34,317 nt of DNA from Treponema sp. (GCA_031256195.1 JAIRRB010000026.1:1-34317), one strand, 5' to 3'; positions 23,083-32,153 are shown, counted from the first letter of the stretch. The notes: generated from the letters alone by a model not told the origin. Numbers and translations are program-made.

Positions 23083-24603
23083 GTGAAACAAACAAAAATC
23101 CGTTGTTTTTCATTGCTTCTGTTAATGCTGGCTGCGCGTTCCGGAGCGCAGGAATACAATTCAGTTCCCCTGGATCATGCCGCCTACGATGTTATCGCAA
23201 TGGGGGTCATACGGGGGATAATTCTTGCGCCGCCTGCGGCAAAACCCTGGCCGCTCTGTACGGTTAAAGAAAAACTCTGGGCGATAATTGACGATCCCGC
23301 ACAAATATTGACTTCGGAAGAATCAGAAACGGTATTTAATGTTCTTGATTCCTTTGAACGGAAAACAGGACTTGTTCTTCAGGATGGAAGATACCGGGCG
23401 GAAGGCGGCGGTTTTACTTTTGAAACGGGCATTGGCTGGAAGAGCGATTTTTTTATCAGGGCTCCCAACGCATCGTTTGCCAATACCAACATGCTGGAGC
23501 TGTATCTGGGCGGCGACATGGTTGATTTAGCCTCATGGAACATTAACCCTCAGGCTTATGCCGGCTGGCCGGATGACCCTGCCTTTAACTACGGGCTGGA
23601 AGCCGAACTGAACGGCGCTTTCTATGACCGGCGTTTGATGCTTCGCCTGGGACGTATTCATCGCGGCTGGGGGCATGACTCAGGCGAAGCTTCACTGTTT
23701 ATCAATGCCCATTCCCGTCCCTTTACCGCGCTTGAAGGTACCTTTGCACCCTTGTCATGGCTGAATATTTCCTTTCTGGGCGGCGCCCTTGAGCGTTTTG
23801 GGGAAGAAGTCCTATGGCCCAACGACATCCCTTTTACCAATGTACTTTCAGCCGCTCAAATTGAGTTTAATCCGTTTATGTTTATTCACCTGAGTATTGG
23901 CGGCGCCGCTGTTCTACTCAAGCAGCCCAATATGGCATTTTTTACTGACCTTGAACTGCGGCTGCCCGGTATGTTTACCCTGTGGGGGAGTCTGTTTGTT
24001 GACCGCTTAAATTCATCTACTGAAAATTTCTTTTCCATGAGCGGCAACAGTTATGCTTATCAGGCAGGGATAAAGACCATTGTCCACTGGCTGCCCCTTG
24101 CGGCCTTTACCCTTCGCTACACCAGGGTCGAACCGTATTGCTATACCGGGGGAAAAAATCATCCGGATTCCGCTTTTATCAACGGAGGAGATTCGCTGGG
24201 TTATCTGCCGCCCAACAGCGATGAATTGCTGCTGCGTTTTGAATCCATGCTGCTGTCCTCCCTTAAAGCCCATGTTCAGTTTCAGATGATTCGCCACGGC
24301 GTTGATTATGGATACGGAGCCGTTAGCGGGTCTTCCCTGTATGATACATTGGATGATGACCATGCCGTCAAGAATTTTTTGGTGGATGGCGTATACCAAT
24401 GGGACAGTACCATCAAATTGGGCGGTTCATGCAGTTTCAGGGCAGGCGGCATACCGTTTTCAATTTATACAGAAACGGGACTGGTGATAACCAATTTTAC
24501 CATCGGTGCTGACAATAAAGCGGATAACAAGCCGTTGAGCGACTCGGTATACCGGCCCGATACTTATTTTGTTTTTTCTGTCGGATTTCGGATATTTTCA
24601 TGA
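23083..24603 (+). CDS. Predicted outer-membrane barrel, Wzi (capsule assembly)-like
   Basis: The 506-residue protein starts at GTG with a signal peptide (MKQTKIRCFSLLLLMLAARS, cleavage near AQ-EY). A helical segment of ~70 residues precedes a long series of amphipathic beta strands, and the final strand ends YFVFSVGFRIFS with aromatic residues near the terminus. The segment LMLRLGRIHRGWGHDSGEASLFINAHSRPFTAL followed by APLSWLNISFLGG resembles the conserved core of Wzi-type outer-membrane lectin barrels, which hold surface polysaccharide. That assignment is by eye. No polysaccharide gene is nearby. Its last 40 bp overlap the 3' end of the convergent lipoprotein gene. Confidence 0.65.
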   Translation: MKQTKIRCFSLLLLMLAARSGAQEYNSVPLDHAAYDVIAMGVIRGIILAPPAAKPWPLCTVKEKLWAIIDDPAQILTSEESETVFNVLDSFERKTGLVLQDGRYRAEGGGFTFETGIGWKSDFFIRAPNASFANTNMLELYLGGDMVDLASWNINPQAYAGWPDDPAFNYGLEAELNGAFYDRRLMLRLGRIHRGWGHDSGEASLFINAHSRPFTALEGTFAPLSWLNISFLGGALERFGEEVLWPNDIPFTNVLSAAQIEFNPFMFIHLSIGGAAVLLKQPNMAFFTDLELRLPGMFTLWGSLFVDRLNSSTENFFSMSGNSYAYQAGIKTIVHWLPLAAFTLRYTRVEPYCYTGGKNHPDSAFINGGDSLGYLPPNSDELLLRFESMLLSSLKAHVQFQMIRHGVDYGYGAVSGSSLYDTLDDDHAVKNFLVDGVYQWDSTIKLGGSCSFRAGGIPFSIYTETGLVITNFTIGADNKADNKPLSDSVYRPDTYFVFSVGFRIFS

Positions 24604-25709
24604 GAAAATCCAATTACCATAAAACCGGCGGCGCCTATGCTGTATTCATCCTGTTCTTCCCATGAAGCGAAAATAGTGTCCCCGCACAGGCCAATTCCGG
24701 TATAGACAAAACCTTTGGGCAGGGAAGGCAGGGAAAAATGACGAATAACAGACGAGGCTGTTTTTACATACCGGGCATCGCCGCGGGGAAAGGCCGCCAG
24801 CAGAAAGGCGTTTTCCGGCCTGCCTGAATAAAATCCAAAAATAGCGGTCTTTTCCCGGTCTGCGGCAAAGACGCGGGTTGTTTGAAATTCCGGGGAAACC
24901 ACCGCCGCCAGGCCGCAGCCGCTTTCGGCAAATACGGCGGCAAGCATTTCCCGCAGCGCAGGCGGCGCGGCGGAAAGCGGTTCCGGCAGGGCGGCGTTTT
25001 GAAATGCGCCAAGGGAGATTTTCTCGCCCTCCTGCATCAGATCGCCTGAACGGAGCATACGAATTTCCGGCCGCTCCGCCGTTTTTTTTACCGCCCGGAA
25101 ATACCAATAAGCATCGCCGCCCCGGCGGAGGGTGTCTATGTCCCAGCCATCTTCCGGCGCAAAGGCATTCAGCGAAGGCATTGTCAAGGCTTGTGGCCCG
25201 CCTGAACGAAGGTCAAAAGTCCACAAACGGGGAGCGGGGAGAGAAACCGCCAAATCAAAAAATCTATCGTCACGGTACAGCAGCGCTGCGGGCTTTTCAT
25301 CGAACAGGACAAAGGCTCCCACGGTATACTGCCGCCACCATTCACCGCCGGAAAAACGGTACAATCCAACACGCCCATCTCCCCGCGGGGAAAAGCAGAT
25401 AAAGCCGTCGCCATTAACCGCCATTGACAGGTTTTCTCCCTGCGCCAGCATAAAACGGACATGAGGCGCAAGGGGCCAGGGAATCAGCGCGGCGGAAAAA
25501 CAGGCATCCTCAATCGTTTCAATCAGGACCGGCCCATCGGCGCTGAACTGAAACCAAAGGGGGTATTCCCCCGCCTGTACAACCGCCGATGGCGAAAGCG
25601 CCGGTGTAACGATGGGGGCAGCCTCGGCGGCGGAATTTTTGTTTCCGGACCGGGCGCATGAAAGCACAAGGCACAGCAGCAGAACGGCAGCACAGCAAAA
25701 ACAGCGCAT
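24564..25709 (-). CDS. Lipoprotein of unknown function
   Basis: The 381-residue product has a short lipoprotein leader (MRCFCCAAVLLLCLVLS followed by Cys18). The mature chain has repeated short strands with Trp/Tyr/Phe and Gly-Asp turns (FICFSPRGDGRVGLYRF, AALLYRDDRFFDLAV, TAIFGFYSGRPENAFLLAAF), the look of a beta-propeller, but no named family is recognised. The ORF is closed by a stop within the barrel gene. A TACAAT -10 (25720-25715) puts the transcription start at the ATG. It is divergent from macA across a 76-bp region with two inverted repeats, so the two transcription units may be co-regulated. Confidence 0.7.
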   Translation of the reverse strand: MRCFCCAAVLLLCLVLSCARSGNKNSAAEAAPIVTPALSPSAVVQAGEYPLWFQFSADGPVLIETIEDACFSAALIPWPLAPHVRFMLAQGENLSMAVNGDGFICFSPRGDGRVGLYRFSGGEWWRQYTVGAFVLFDEKPAALLYRDDRFFDLAVSLPAPRLWTFDLRSGGPQALTMPSLNAFAPEDGWDIDTLRRGGDAYWYFRAVKKTAERPEIRMLRSGDLMQEGEKISLGAFQNAALPEPLSAAPPALREMLAAVFAESGCGLAAVVSPEFQTTRVFAADREKTAIFGFYSGRPENAFLLAAFPRGDARYVKTASSVIRHFSLPSLPKGFVYTGIGLCGDTIFASWEEQDEYSIGAAGFMVIGFSHENIRNPTEKTK

Positions 25710-25714
25710 AATAT

Positions 25715-25720
25715 ATTGTA
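25715..25720 (-). promoter_or_regulatory. -10 element of lipoprotein gene, predicted leaderless
   Basis: TACAAT on the minus strand matches TATAAT at five of six positions. The predicted start coincides with the ATG at 25709. The -35 is weak and overlaps the inverted repeat at 25731-25747. Confidence 0.45.
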
Positions 25721-25747
25721 CATAAACTTTATGATAGTTACTACCAT
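25721..25747. promoter_or_regulatory. Two adjacent inverted repeats in divergent region
   Basis: CATAAA-C-TTTATG (25721-25733) is a perfect palindrome about a central base. It overlaps ATGATAGT-T-ACTACCAT (25731-25747), which has one mismatch. They cover the spacer and -35 region of the lipoprotein promoter and abut the macA promoter, so they are candidate operators. No known consensus is recognised. Confidence 0.5.
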
Positions 25748-25772
25748 GTTACCTTTTTTGCGTTAAATTTGT

Positions 25773-25778
25773 TAAACT
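25773..25778 (+). promoter_or_regulatory. Extended -10 of macA operon, predicted near-leaderless
   Basis: TAAACT preceded by TGT (25770-25772) predicts a start near 25785, one base before ATG 25786. The -35 (TTACCT, 25749-25754) is weak. Confidence 0.45.
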
Positions 25779-25785
25779 TATAGGG

Positions 25786-27141
25786 ATGAGGAAATCAAAT
25801 ATACGGCAAAAAACGGCGTTTGCATTGTGGGTATTGACCGCTGTTTTGTCCACTGCCTGTTCCGGCAAAAAATCGGGTGTGTCTTACGAGTTTACCAATA
25901 TACGCCGCGGTACGCTGGAACGTACCGTCTCGTCTTCGGGCAAAATCAACCCTGTTTCCACGGTCAGGGTACTGCCCCAGATGAGCGGCAAAGTAGAAAA
26001 AATTTTTGTTGATTATAACGATCCAATCCGCAAGGGTGATATTCTTGCGGAACTAAATACCGATGTACTTAAACTTAAACGGGAACAGCAGTACGCCGCG
26101 GTTATCAAGGCGCGGGCCAATTACGAATTACAGCAGATTAACTACCGCAACCAGCAGGTTCTTGCCGAGAAAAATTTAATTTCCGAGTATGAACTTAAAA
26201 CCAGCAAAACCACGCTGGACAGCCAGGCGGCTGACCTTGCTGTCGCCGAGGCAAATTATAAAGAAATAGAAACCGAGATAAACCAGTACGCCTATATCAA
26301 ATCGCCCATTGACGGTATTGTGCTTGACCGGAATATCAATGTAGGCGATACGGTTGTGGACAGCTCCAGCAATAATTCATCCAGTATTTTTACCGTGGCG
26401 GAAAATCTGCGGGAAATGCAGATTGAAGCGATGGTGGGCGAACTTGACGTGGTTTCCATACGAAAAGGACAGATAGTGCGTTTTTCGCTGGAAAGCCTGC
26501 CGGGACGCAATTTTTCAGGCGAGGTAGAAAGCCTCAGAATGGTTCCTGTAGTGTCGAATAACGTTGTTTCCTATACGGTAATTGTCAAGGTGGAGAATCA
26601 GGACGGCGCTTTGCTGCCGGGAATGACCTGCGCGGTTGATTTTATCGTGGAACGCAGTGAAAACGTCCTTATGGTTTCCAATGCGGCCCTGCGCTACCAG
26701 CCTACGAACCTGAGTGCAGAAAAAATTGCCGATATGGTTTTTAACGCGGGCCTTGAAGGCATGAATGATGAACAGCGGGAAGCGGCGCTGGAAGCGGCGC
26801 AAAAAGCGAGGGCGCAGACAAGGGCGCAGAATGCCGGGCAAAATCAGGGAGCGGGTTTAACCAATTTAATGATGGGCGGCGGACAGCAGGGGCGAATGAT
26901 GGGCGGAGGTTCCGGCGGCGGCAGGCAGACTTTTACCCAAAGGCAGGGACAGGGCCCAGGACAGGGGGCAAGGCGGGGCGAGGGCGCGGCAATTGTTATG
27001 CGTAATATTTGGTACGTCAGCGATGAAGGGAAACTCGAAGTGATGCGGGTACGGGCCGGTATCTCCAGCGGCTCATTTACTGAAATTCATTCCAGGGAGG
27101 ATGTGGAAGGGAAACAGGTAATTCTCAGGGAAAAAATATAA
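25786..27141 (+). CDS. macA: MacA-like periplasmic adaptor (membrane fusion) lipoprotein
   Basis: The 451-residue adaptor links an inner-membrane ABC transporter to a TolC channel. It has a lipoprotein-type leader with Cys25 (VLSTAC), first lipoyl half (VRVLPQMSGKVEKIFVDYND), a coiled-coil hairpin (~residues 100-165, ELQQINYRNQQVLAEKNLIS), second lipoyl half (YIKSPIDGIVLDRNINVGDTV) and beta-barrel domain. A long low-complexity insert follows (~residues 340-405), first Ala/Gln-rich helix then Gly/Gln/Met-rich. It ends in a membrane-proximal domain. The insert is odd for the family. It is first in the operon macA, two macB-type genes and tolC; its stop overlaps the next ATG (TAATG). Confidence 0.9.
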   Translation: MRKSNIRQKTAFALWVLTAVLSTACSGKKSGVSYEFTNIRRGTLERTVSSSGKINPVSTVRVLPQMSGKVEKIFVDYNDPIRKGDILAELNTDVLKLKREQQYAAVIKARANYELQQINYRNQQVLAEKNLISEYELKTSKTTLDSQAADLAVAEANYKEIETEINQYAYIKSPIDGIVLDRNINVGDTVVDSSSNNSSSIFTVAENLREMQIEAMVGELDVVSIRKGQIVRFSLESLPGRNFSGEVESLRMVPVVSNNVVSYTVIVKVENQDGALLPGMTCAVDFIVERSENVLMVSNAALRYQPTNLSAEKIADMVFNAGLEGMNDEQREAALEAAQKARAQTRAQNAGQNQGAGLTNLMMGGGQQGRMMGGGSGGGRQTFTQRQGQGPGQGARRGEGAAIVMRNIWYVSDEGKLEVMRVRAGISSGSFTEIHSREDVEGKQVILREKI

Positions 27142-27962
27142 TGCCGGTTATTGAACTGCGGGGAATCAAGCGGGAATACCGGATGGAAGGCAAGGGTTCT
27201 TCGTCATCAAAAAATGGAGCGTCATCAACAGAAGTCGTAGTGGTACGGGCCCTGCGCGGCGTGGATTTTTCCGCCGAAGCCGGTGAGTTTGTTTCCGTTA
27301 TGGGGCCTTCCGGTTCCGGCAAATCAACCCTGATGAATATTCTTGGCTGTCTGGACAAACCCACCGAAGGAACCTACACCCTTGACGGCATTGAAACCTC
27401 CACATCCGATTCGGATACTTTCGCCTACATCAGAAACCGGAAAATCGGCTTTGTATTTCAATCCTTCAATCTGCTGGCCCGAACCACCGCGCTGGAAAAT
27501 GTCGAGCTTCCCCTGTTTTACCGCCGCCGCCTGTTAAACGAAAAAAAACAAACCGCCCAAACCCGTAAAGAGCGGGCAACGGCGGCCCTGCGTGAAGTGG
27601 GGCTCGACAGGCGCATGGATCATTTTCCTTCCCAGCTTTCAGGCGGACAGCAGCAGCGGGTCGCCATAGCGCGGGCGATGGTCAACGATCCCGCGTTTAT
27701 TCTGGCCGATGAGCCGACCGGCAACCTCGACACGGGAATGACCCTAGAAATTATGGGGCTTTTTCAGGAACTCAACCGGCAGGGAAAAACAATCATCATG
27801 GTAACCCACGAGCCGGAACTGGCCGCCTACACGCGGCGCATCATTACCCTGCGTGACGGGGAACTGGTCTCCGACAAACAGGTAAACAAAAAACGCAATG
27901 CGCTGAACGATCTTGCCAAATGGAAAAAAGAGCATGTCCTTCTTGCCGGGGCGGCATCATGA
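27141..27962 (+). CDS. ABC transporter ATP-binding protein, MacB-type
   Basis: The 273-residue ATPase has Walker A GPSGSGKS (55-62), Q-loop Q107, signature LSGGQQQR (166-173), Walker B FILADE (186-191) and switch H223 (MVTHEPEL). It belongs to the LolD/MacB group, whose permeases act as mechanotransmitters rather than classical channels. In E. coli MacB the ATPase and permease are fused; here they are separate genes overlapping by ATGA. A Ser-rich insert of about 17 residues (16-32) lies between the first two strands. It is also slightly longer at the C-terminus than minimal members. Substrate unknown; MacAB-TolC systems export peptides, toxins or lipidic compounds. Confidence 0.93.
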   Translation: MPVIELRGIKREYRMEGKGSSSSKNGASSTEVVVVRALRGVDFSAEAGEFVSVMGPSGSGKSTLMNILGCLDKPTEGTYTLDGIETSTSDSDTFAYIRNRKIGFVFQSFNLLARTTALENVELPLFYRRRLLNEKKQTAQTRKERATAALREVGLDRRMDHFPSQLSGGQQQRVAIARAMVNDPAFILADEPTGNLDTGMTLEIMGLFQELNRQGKTIIMVTHEPELAAYTRRIITLRDGELVSDKQVNKKRNALNDLAKWKKEHVLLAGAAS

Positions 27963-29176
27963 ATCTTGCCCAGCTATTGCAAACCTGTTTCCGCTCCATT
28001 CTTCGCAACCGTATGCGCAGCCTGCTTACATCATTGGGTGTCATTATCGGAGTTGGTTCGGTGATTATAATGGTTGCGTTAGGTGAAGGCTCACAGCGGG
28101 CGATTGAGTCAAGAATAACCGCGCTGGGAACCAATCTATTGCAGATTATACCGCGGCGGCAGGCAAGCCGCAGCGGGCAGAATGTATTTATGCGGATGAA
28201 CGCTTTTACCAAAAAGGACATTCAAAAACTGCGGGATGAATCGAGTTTTGCCACGGCAATTTCAGGCGTTGTTAACAGTAACGCCAGTGTGTCGGGCGGC
28301 GAGGGAAATGTTCAGGTTTCCATTCTTGGCGTTGAACCGGATTTCGGCCTTGCCCGCAATTATAATGTCAACGAAGGAATTTTTTTTGAAGAAGAAGACA
28401 TGATACTGCGGAGCAGAGTGGCGGTTCTGGGCCGTACCACGGCAAAAAATCTGTTTGGTGACGAAGGAAGCGCCCTGTCCCGGCAGATACGCATCGGAAC
28501 CACATACTTTACCGTTATTGGCCTTTTGGAAAGCAAGGGCGCGGGTTTTGGCGGCAACGATCAGGACGATGTTGTCATAGTTCCCCTGGATACGGCAATG
28601 ACGCGGCGCAACAATTCACGCAATATCAACATGATTGTAATGAGCGTAAAAAGCAAGGAATACATGGACGCCGCCCAGAAGGAAACCAGGTTGATTCTCT
28701 GCGAATCGCGGGGAATTGCCGATGAGGCGAATGCTGATTTTGACATTATGAATCAGGCGGACATGATTGACATGGCTTCGGCAACATCAAAAACATTAAC
28801 AACATTGTTAGCCGCAATCGCCGGCGTATCGCTGCTGGTCGGCGGCATCGGCATCATGAACATTATGCTGGTTTCCGTTACCGAGCGCACCCGCGAAATC
28901 GGCATCAGAATGGCGGTTGGGGGCCGCAAACGGGACATACTCTTTCAGTTTCTTGCCGAATCGGTAATACTGAGCCTTATGGGGGGCATTTTGGGAATCG
29001 GCCTGGCTTTTCTGGTCTGCCGCATACTGTCAATGACGGGTATTCCCACGGCGATTAATCCGCTGATTGTGGCCGCTTCCGCCCTGTTCGCCGCGCTGGT
29101 GGGAGTGATTTTTGGATATTACCCCGCGTTAAAAGCGGCCCGCCTGTATCCGATTGACGCGTTGAGGTATGAATAA
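27959..29176 (+). CDS. ABC transporter permease, MacB-type (FtsX fold)
   Basis: The 405-residue protein starts at ATG 27959, overlapping the ATPase stop (ATGA); a frame start at 27920 is not supported. It has one N-terminal helix (SLLTSLGVIIGVGSVIIMVAL), a periplasmic MacB_PCD domain (~residues 50-270) and three C-terminal helices (LLAAIAGVSLLVGGIGIMNI onward). The segment VTERTREIGIRMAVGGRKRDIL is the FtsX-domain coupling helix hallmark. It lacks an ATPase domain, which is supplied by the preceding gene. With MacA-like adaptor and TolC it should form a complete tripartite exporter. Confidence 0.93.
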   Translation: MNLAQLLQTCFRSILRNRMRSLLTSLGVIIGVGSVIIMVALGEGSQRAIESRITALGTNLLQIIPRRQASRSGQNVFMRMNAFTKKDIQKLRDESSFATAISGVVNSNASVSGGEGNVQVSILGVEPDFGLARNYNVNEGIFFEEEDMILRSRVAVLGRTTAKNLFGDEGSALSRQIRIGTTYFTVIGLLESKGAGFGGNDQDDVVIVPLDTAMTRRNNSRNINMIVMSVKSKEYMDAAQKETRLILCESRGIADEANADFDIMNQADMIDMASATSKTLTTLLAAIAGVSLLVGGIGIMNIMLVSVTERTREIGIRMAVGGRKRDILFQFLAESVILSLMGGILGIGLAFLVCRILSMTGIPTAINPLIVAASALFAALVGVIFGYYPALKAARLYPIDALRYE

Positions 29177-29195
29177 TCAGGGAATGGTGTTACCG

Positions 29196-30533
29196 ATGAA
29201 AAAAAAATTATTTTTTTGCGTATTCATAATAACTGGTTTTGGGATTTTTGCCCAAACGCTAAACCTTGAACAGGCGCGGGCGCTGGCACTGGCAAATTCG
29301 CGCAGCCTTGCAAAGTATAATTTTTCAATAGAGAACAGCGTGCGGGATGAAAAAAGCCACTTCTACACCATGCTGCCCTCGCTTTCGGCGGAATACAGCG
29401 CTTCAATGAACTATCTGGACAGGGATTGGGGTTTTGTTAATCCCGTTGACACCTTTAATTCCGGGGTAAATTTTGCCGTAACGCAAAAGATTTTTGAAGG
29501 GGGAAAGAGTTTTATTCAAAAAGCCATTAATGCAATCGCGACGGAAAGCGTCCGAAAAGAGGCCTTAGCTGAATATTTCAACGTTCTTGACGCTGCGGAC
29601 AATGCCTACTATGCGGCGCTGGAAGCGGCGGCAACGCTGGAAGCCGAAGAATCCTCGCTGCAAACGGCGCTTGCGGGCCTTTCCATAGCCGAAATACGGC
29701 AGGCAAGCGGCATGATAAATCAGGGCGATTACCTGAAAGCGCAGGCCGAAAAAGAATCACGGGAAAATTCCCGCAATCAGGCGCGGAGAAACCTTGCCCT
29801 GAACATGACAAAACTTAAAGCCATTACCGGTTTGGGGGAAAAGGCCCAACCTGAGCAGATAGACATCAGCGCTTATGAGGATATTATACAGGTTCTTGCG
29901 GGAATTTCCGATGAGGAAGCCGATGCGTTATACGACAGATTTTGGAAAATACTGGCGGCGGCAAATCCCTCGCTGGCAAGGGCCGCATTGAACAGCCAGC
30001 GGGCGGAAAAAAATCTTTCCATCGCGAGGCGGGATTTTTCCCCAGTATTGAGCGCCACTGTTTTTTCGGCAAGCATCGGCTATTCAACCGCCAATGGGTT
30101 CGGCAATTCGGCGGGAGGGGGAATTTCCATCCGGGGTAGCATCCCGCTGGATTATTGGGTTATGAGCAACAGAATTGAAAAAAGCAAAAACGCGCGGGAT
30201 TCGGCAGCGCTGGATTACATAAGCGCGGAAATTTCGCTGGAAACCGACTTGCAAAGCGCCCTTTTAAATACCTTCGCCTATTCAGGTTCGGTTCTTTCTT
30301 CCCGCCGGTCCCTTGACTATGCTGAAAAACATTTTGAATATATAATGGAACGATACCGGCTTTCACAAAGTTCGGTCTCTGATCTGGGGGAGGCTTCTTC
30401 GCTGCTCATCAACAGCCGCAACAGCCACATCAGGGCACAATACGGGTTTTTGCAAAGCCTTTCAAAACTCCGTTCCCTGGGGGCGGTAGATGATGAAGAA
30501 AAGCTGGTAAAAATTTTGATAGGAAATGAGTAG
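29196..30533 (+). CDS. TolC-family outer-membrane efflux protein
   Basis: The 445-residue protein starts at ATG 29196, which begins a signal peptide (MKKKLFFCVFIITGFGIFAQ). The alternative ATG 29169 lies inside the permease gene and would add nine residues before the signal. The mature part has two long helical repeats of the outer-membrane efflux type: LNLEQARALALANSRSLAKYN at the start and a matching LARAALNSQRAEKNLSIARRDFSP in the second half, with strands between (LSAEYSASMNYLD; SATVFSASIGYST). It completes the tripartite pump. The signal-peptide codons contain runs of nine A and seven T, which are slippage-prone. Confidence 0.9.
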   Translation: MKKKLFFCVFIITGFGIFAQTLNLEQARALALANSRSLAKYNFSIENSVRDEKSHFYTMLPSLSAEYSASMNYLDRDWGFVNPVDTFNSGVNFAVTQKIFEGGKSFIQKAINAIATESVRKEALAEYFNVLDAADNAYYAALEAAATLEAEESSLQTALAGLSIAEIRQASGMINQGDYLKAQAEKESRENSRNQARRNLALNMTKLKAITGLGEKAQPEQIDISAYEDIIQVLAGISDEEADALYDRFWKILAAANPSLARAALNSQRAEKNLSIARRDFSPVLSATVFSASIGYSTANGFGNSAGGGISIRGSIPLDYWVMSNRIEKSKNARDSAALDYISAEISLETDLQSALLNTFAYSGSVLSSRRSLDYAEKHFEYIMERYRLSQSSVSDLGEASSLLINSRNSHIRAQYGFLQSLSKLRSLGAVDDEEKLVKILIGNE

Positions 30534-30538
30534 CCATT

Positions 30539-31195
30539 ATGCTTCAGCTTGTTGTTTTTCTGGGAAATCCCGGCGCCGAATATAAACATAACCGCCACAA
30601 TGCCGGCTGGATGCTTGCCGAAGCCCTGCCGTTTTATCCTGTCCTTGGCTGGCAGAAAAAGTACAAAGGTCTATACGCCAATATGGACAATGAGCAAATT
30701 TCCGTTCCCGTTCAGCCGCCCCCCGGCCTGCCGGGAAAATTGCATTTTATCAAACCGCAGACCTATATGAACCTTTCCGGTGAATCGGTACAGGCCGCCG
30801 CATCATTTTTCAAAATCAAACTTGATGAAATTATTGTTGTCCACGATGAAATTGAACTTCCCTTTGGAATCCTGTCACTGAAATTTTCAGGCGGCCTCGG
30901 CGGACATAACGGACTCCGCTCAATGAAAACCAGTTTGGGCAGCGCTGATTTTTGGCGGCTGCGTATCGGCATCGGCAGACCGGACGATAGAATCCCCGGC
31001 AGGGGCGGCAACATGGAAAGCAGCCGTACCGCCGACATCGCCGACTGGGTGTTATCTGATTTTTCCGCCGCCGAAATCGATGCTCTTGTTCCGGTTTTTA
31101 ACGCCGGAGCGGGCTTACTGACACAGGCTTTGGCCGCTGGCCCGGAACGCCTGCTCCCCGAATGGGCAAAGAAAAACGGCCTGGTACAGGCATGA
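30539..31195 (+). CDS. pth: Peptidyl-tRNA hydrolase
   Basis: The 218-residue enzyme recycles peptidyl-tRNA released by stalled ribosomes. Conserved residues are all present: N10 in LGNPG, the catalytic H20 in NRHNAGW, M77 in TYMNLSG, D103 in VHDEIELPFG, and GGHNGLRS. It is a little longer than the usual ~190 residues because of a Pro/Gly-rich insert around residues 55-67 and a longer C-terminal tail. It begins 5 nt after the tolC stop with no clear ribosome site, so it is probably expressed by read-through of the exporter operon; no separate promoter is seen. Confidence 0.95.
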   Translation: MLQLVVFLGNPGAEYKHNRHNAGWMLAEALPFYPVLGWQKKYKGLYANMDNEQISVPVQPPPGLPGKLHFIKPQTYMNLSGESVQAAASFFKIKLDEIIVVHDEIELPFGILSLKFSGGLGGHNGLRSMKTSLGSADFWRLRIGIGRPDDRIPGRGGNMESSRTADIADWVLSDFSAAEIDALVPVFNAGAGLLTQALAAGPERLLPEWAKKNGLVQA

Positions 31196-31203
31196 TGCCG
31201 CTA

Positions 31204-31233
31204 TTGTAAAAATATACATTCTCCTGCTATACT
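31204..31233 (+). promoter_or_regulatory. Promoter of dapA, predicted near-leaderless
   Basis: TTGTAA (31204-31209), 18 bp and TATACT (31228-31233) preceded by TGC (extended -10) predict a start near 31240, 2 nt before ATG 31242. There is no Shine-Dalgarno. Confidence 0.65.
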
Positions 31234-31241
31234 GCATTATT

Positions 31242-32153
31242 ATGAAAGAATTTCGCGGCGCATTTACGGCGCTCATTACCCCCATGAAGGATTCCGGTGA
31301 GGTTGATTACGAAGGCTTTCGCCGCATTATTGAATTCCAGATAGCGGAAGGCATTGACGGCATTGTCCCGCTGGGAACAACCGGGGAAACCCCCACCCTG
31401 GACGAGGATGAAGAAGAACGGCTGATTGGGATTGCGGTTGAAACCGTTAAAGGCAGAGTCCCCATCATTATCGGGACTGGTTCAAATGACACTAAACACA
31501 TGGTCTTGTATACCGAGCGGGCCAAACGCGCGGGGGCGGACGCGGCGCTGGTCGTAACCCCCTACTACAACAAACCCAATGACGATGGCCTGTTCCGGCA
31601 TTTTGAGGCCGCCGCCGCTGTCGGCATTCCGGTAATCGTATATAATATCGCCTCACGCACCGGAAGAAATATCCCTACGCCGCTGATGGAAAAAATTTCC
31701 CGTATACCCGGCATAATCGGGGTAAAGGAATCATCAGGCGACATCAGCCAGATGGGCGATGTAATCCGTGAAATTGCCATTCCCCGCAGGGCGCAAGGAA
31801 ACCCCTTTTATGTGCTGTCAGGCGATGACGCCTTTACTCTGCCCCTGGCGGCGCTGGGCGGAGACGGCGTTATCTCGGTTATTTCCAACGTAGTGCCGGC
31901 AAAGATAAAAGCCCTGGTTTCGGCCTGTCTTGCAGGCGATTATGACAAGGCCCGCAGCATCCATTTTGAACTGCTTCCCTTCATCAAAGCCGCCTTTATC
32001 GAAACCAACCCCATTCCCGTCAAGCAGGCTGTTACCTGGCTTGGTCTTCCCGGCGGCCCGACGCGGCTGCCCCTGGGCAAACTTTCGGCGGCAAGCGAAG
32101 CGGTCTTGAAAAAGGCAATGGCGGATTTGGGAATAGGCAGCTTTAAACCATAA
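31242..32153 (+). CDS. dapA: 4-hydroxy-tetrahydrodipicolinate synthase
   Basis: The 303-residue class I aldolase condenses pyruvate with aspartate semialdehyde, the first committed step to diaminopimelate and lysine. The Schiff-base lysine is K162 (GVKESSGD). Also present are Y134 (VIVYNIASRTG), T46/T47 in GTTGET and R139. Length and motifs are normal for the DapA/NAL superfamily; the GTTGE and YNxxxRTG motifs favour DapA over N-acetylneuraminate lyase. It is transcribed as a single gene from its own promoter. Its product feeds peptidoglycan synthesis, fitting with the downstream wall hydrolase, although the two have separate promoters. Confidence 0.94.
   Translation: MKEFRGAFTALITPMKDSGEVDYEGFRRIIEFQIAEGIDGIVPLGTTGETPTLDEDEEERLIGIAVETVKGRVPIIIGTGSNDTKHMVLYTERAKRAGADAALVVTPYYNKPNDDGLFRHFEAAAAVGIPVIVYNIASRTGRNIPTPLMEKISRIPGIIGVKESSGDISQMGDVIREIAIPRRAQGNPFYVLSGDDAFTLPLAALGGDGVISVISNVVPAKIKALVSACLAGDYDKARSIHFELLPFIKAAFIETNPIPVKQAVTWLGLPGGPTRLPLGKLSAASEAVLKKAMADLGIGSFKP

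Noticed and set aside
23022-23267. 81-residue frame starting at TTG 23022
   Set aside because: It runs out of frame through the start and signal peptide of the barrel gene and has no domain; a shadow frame.
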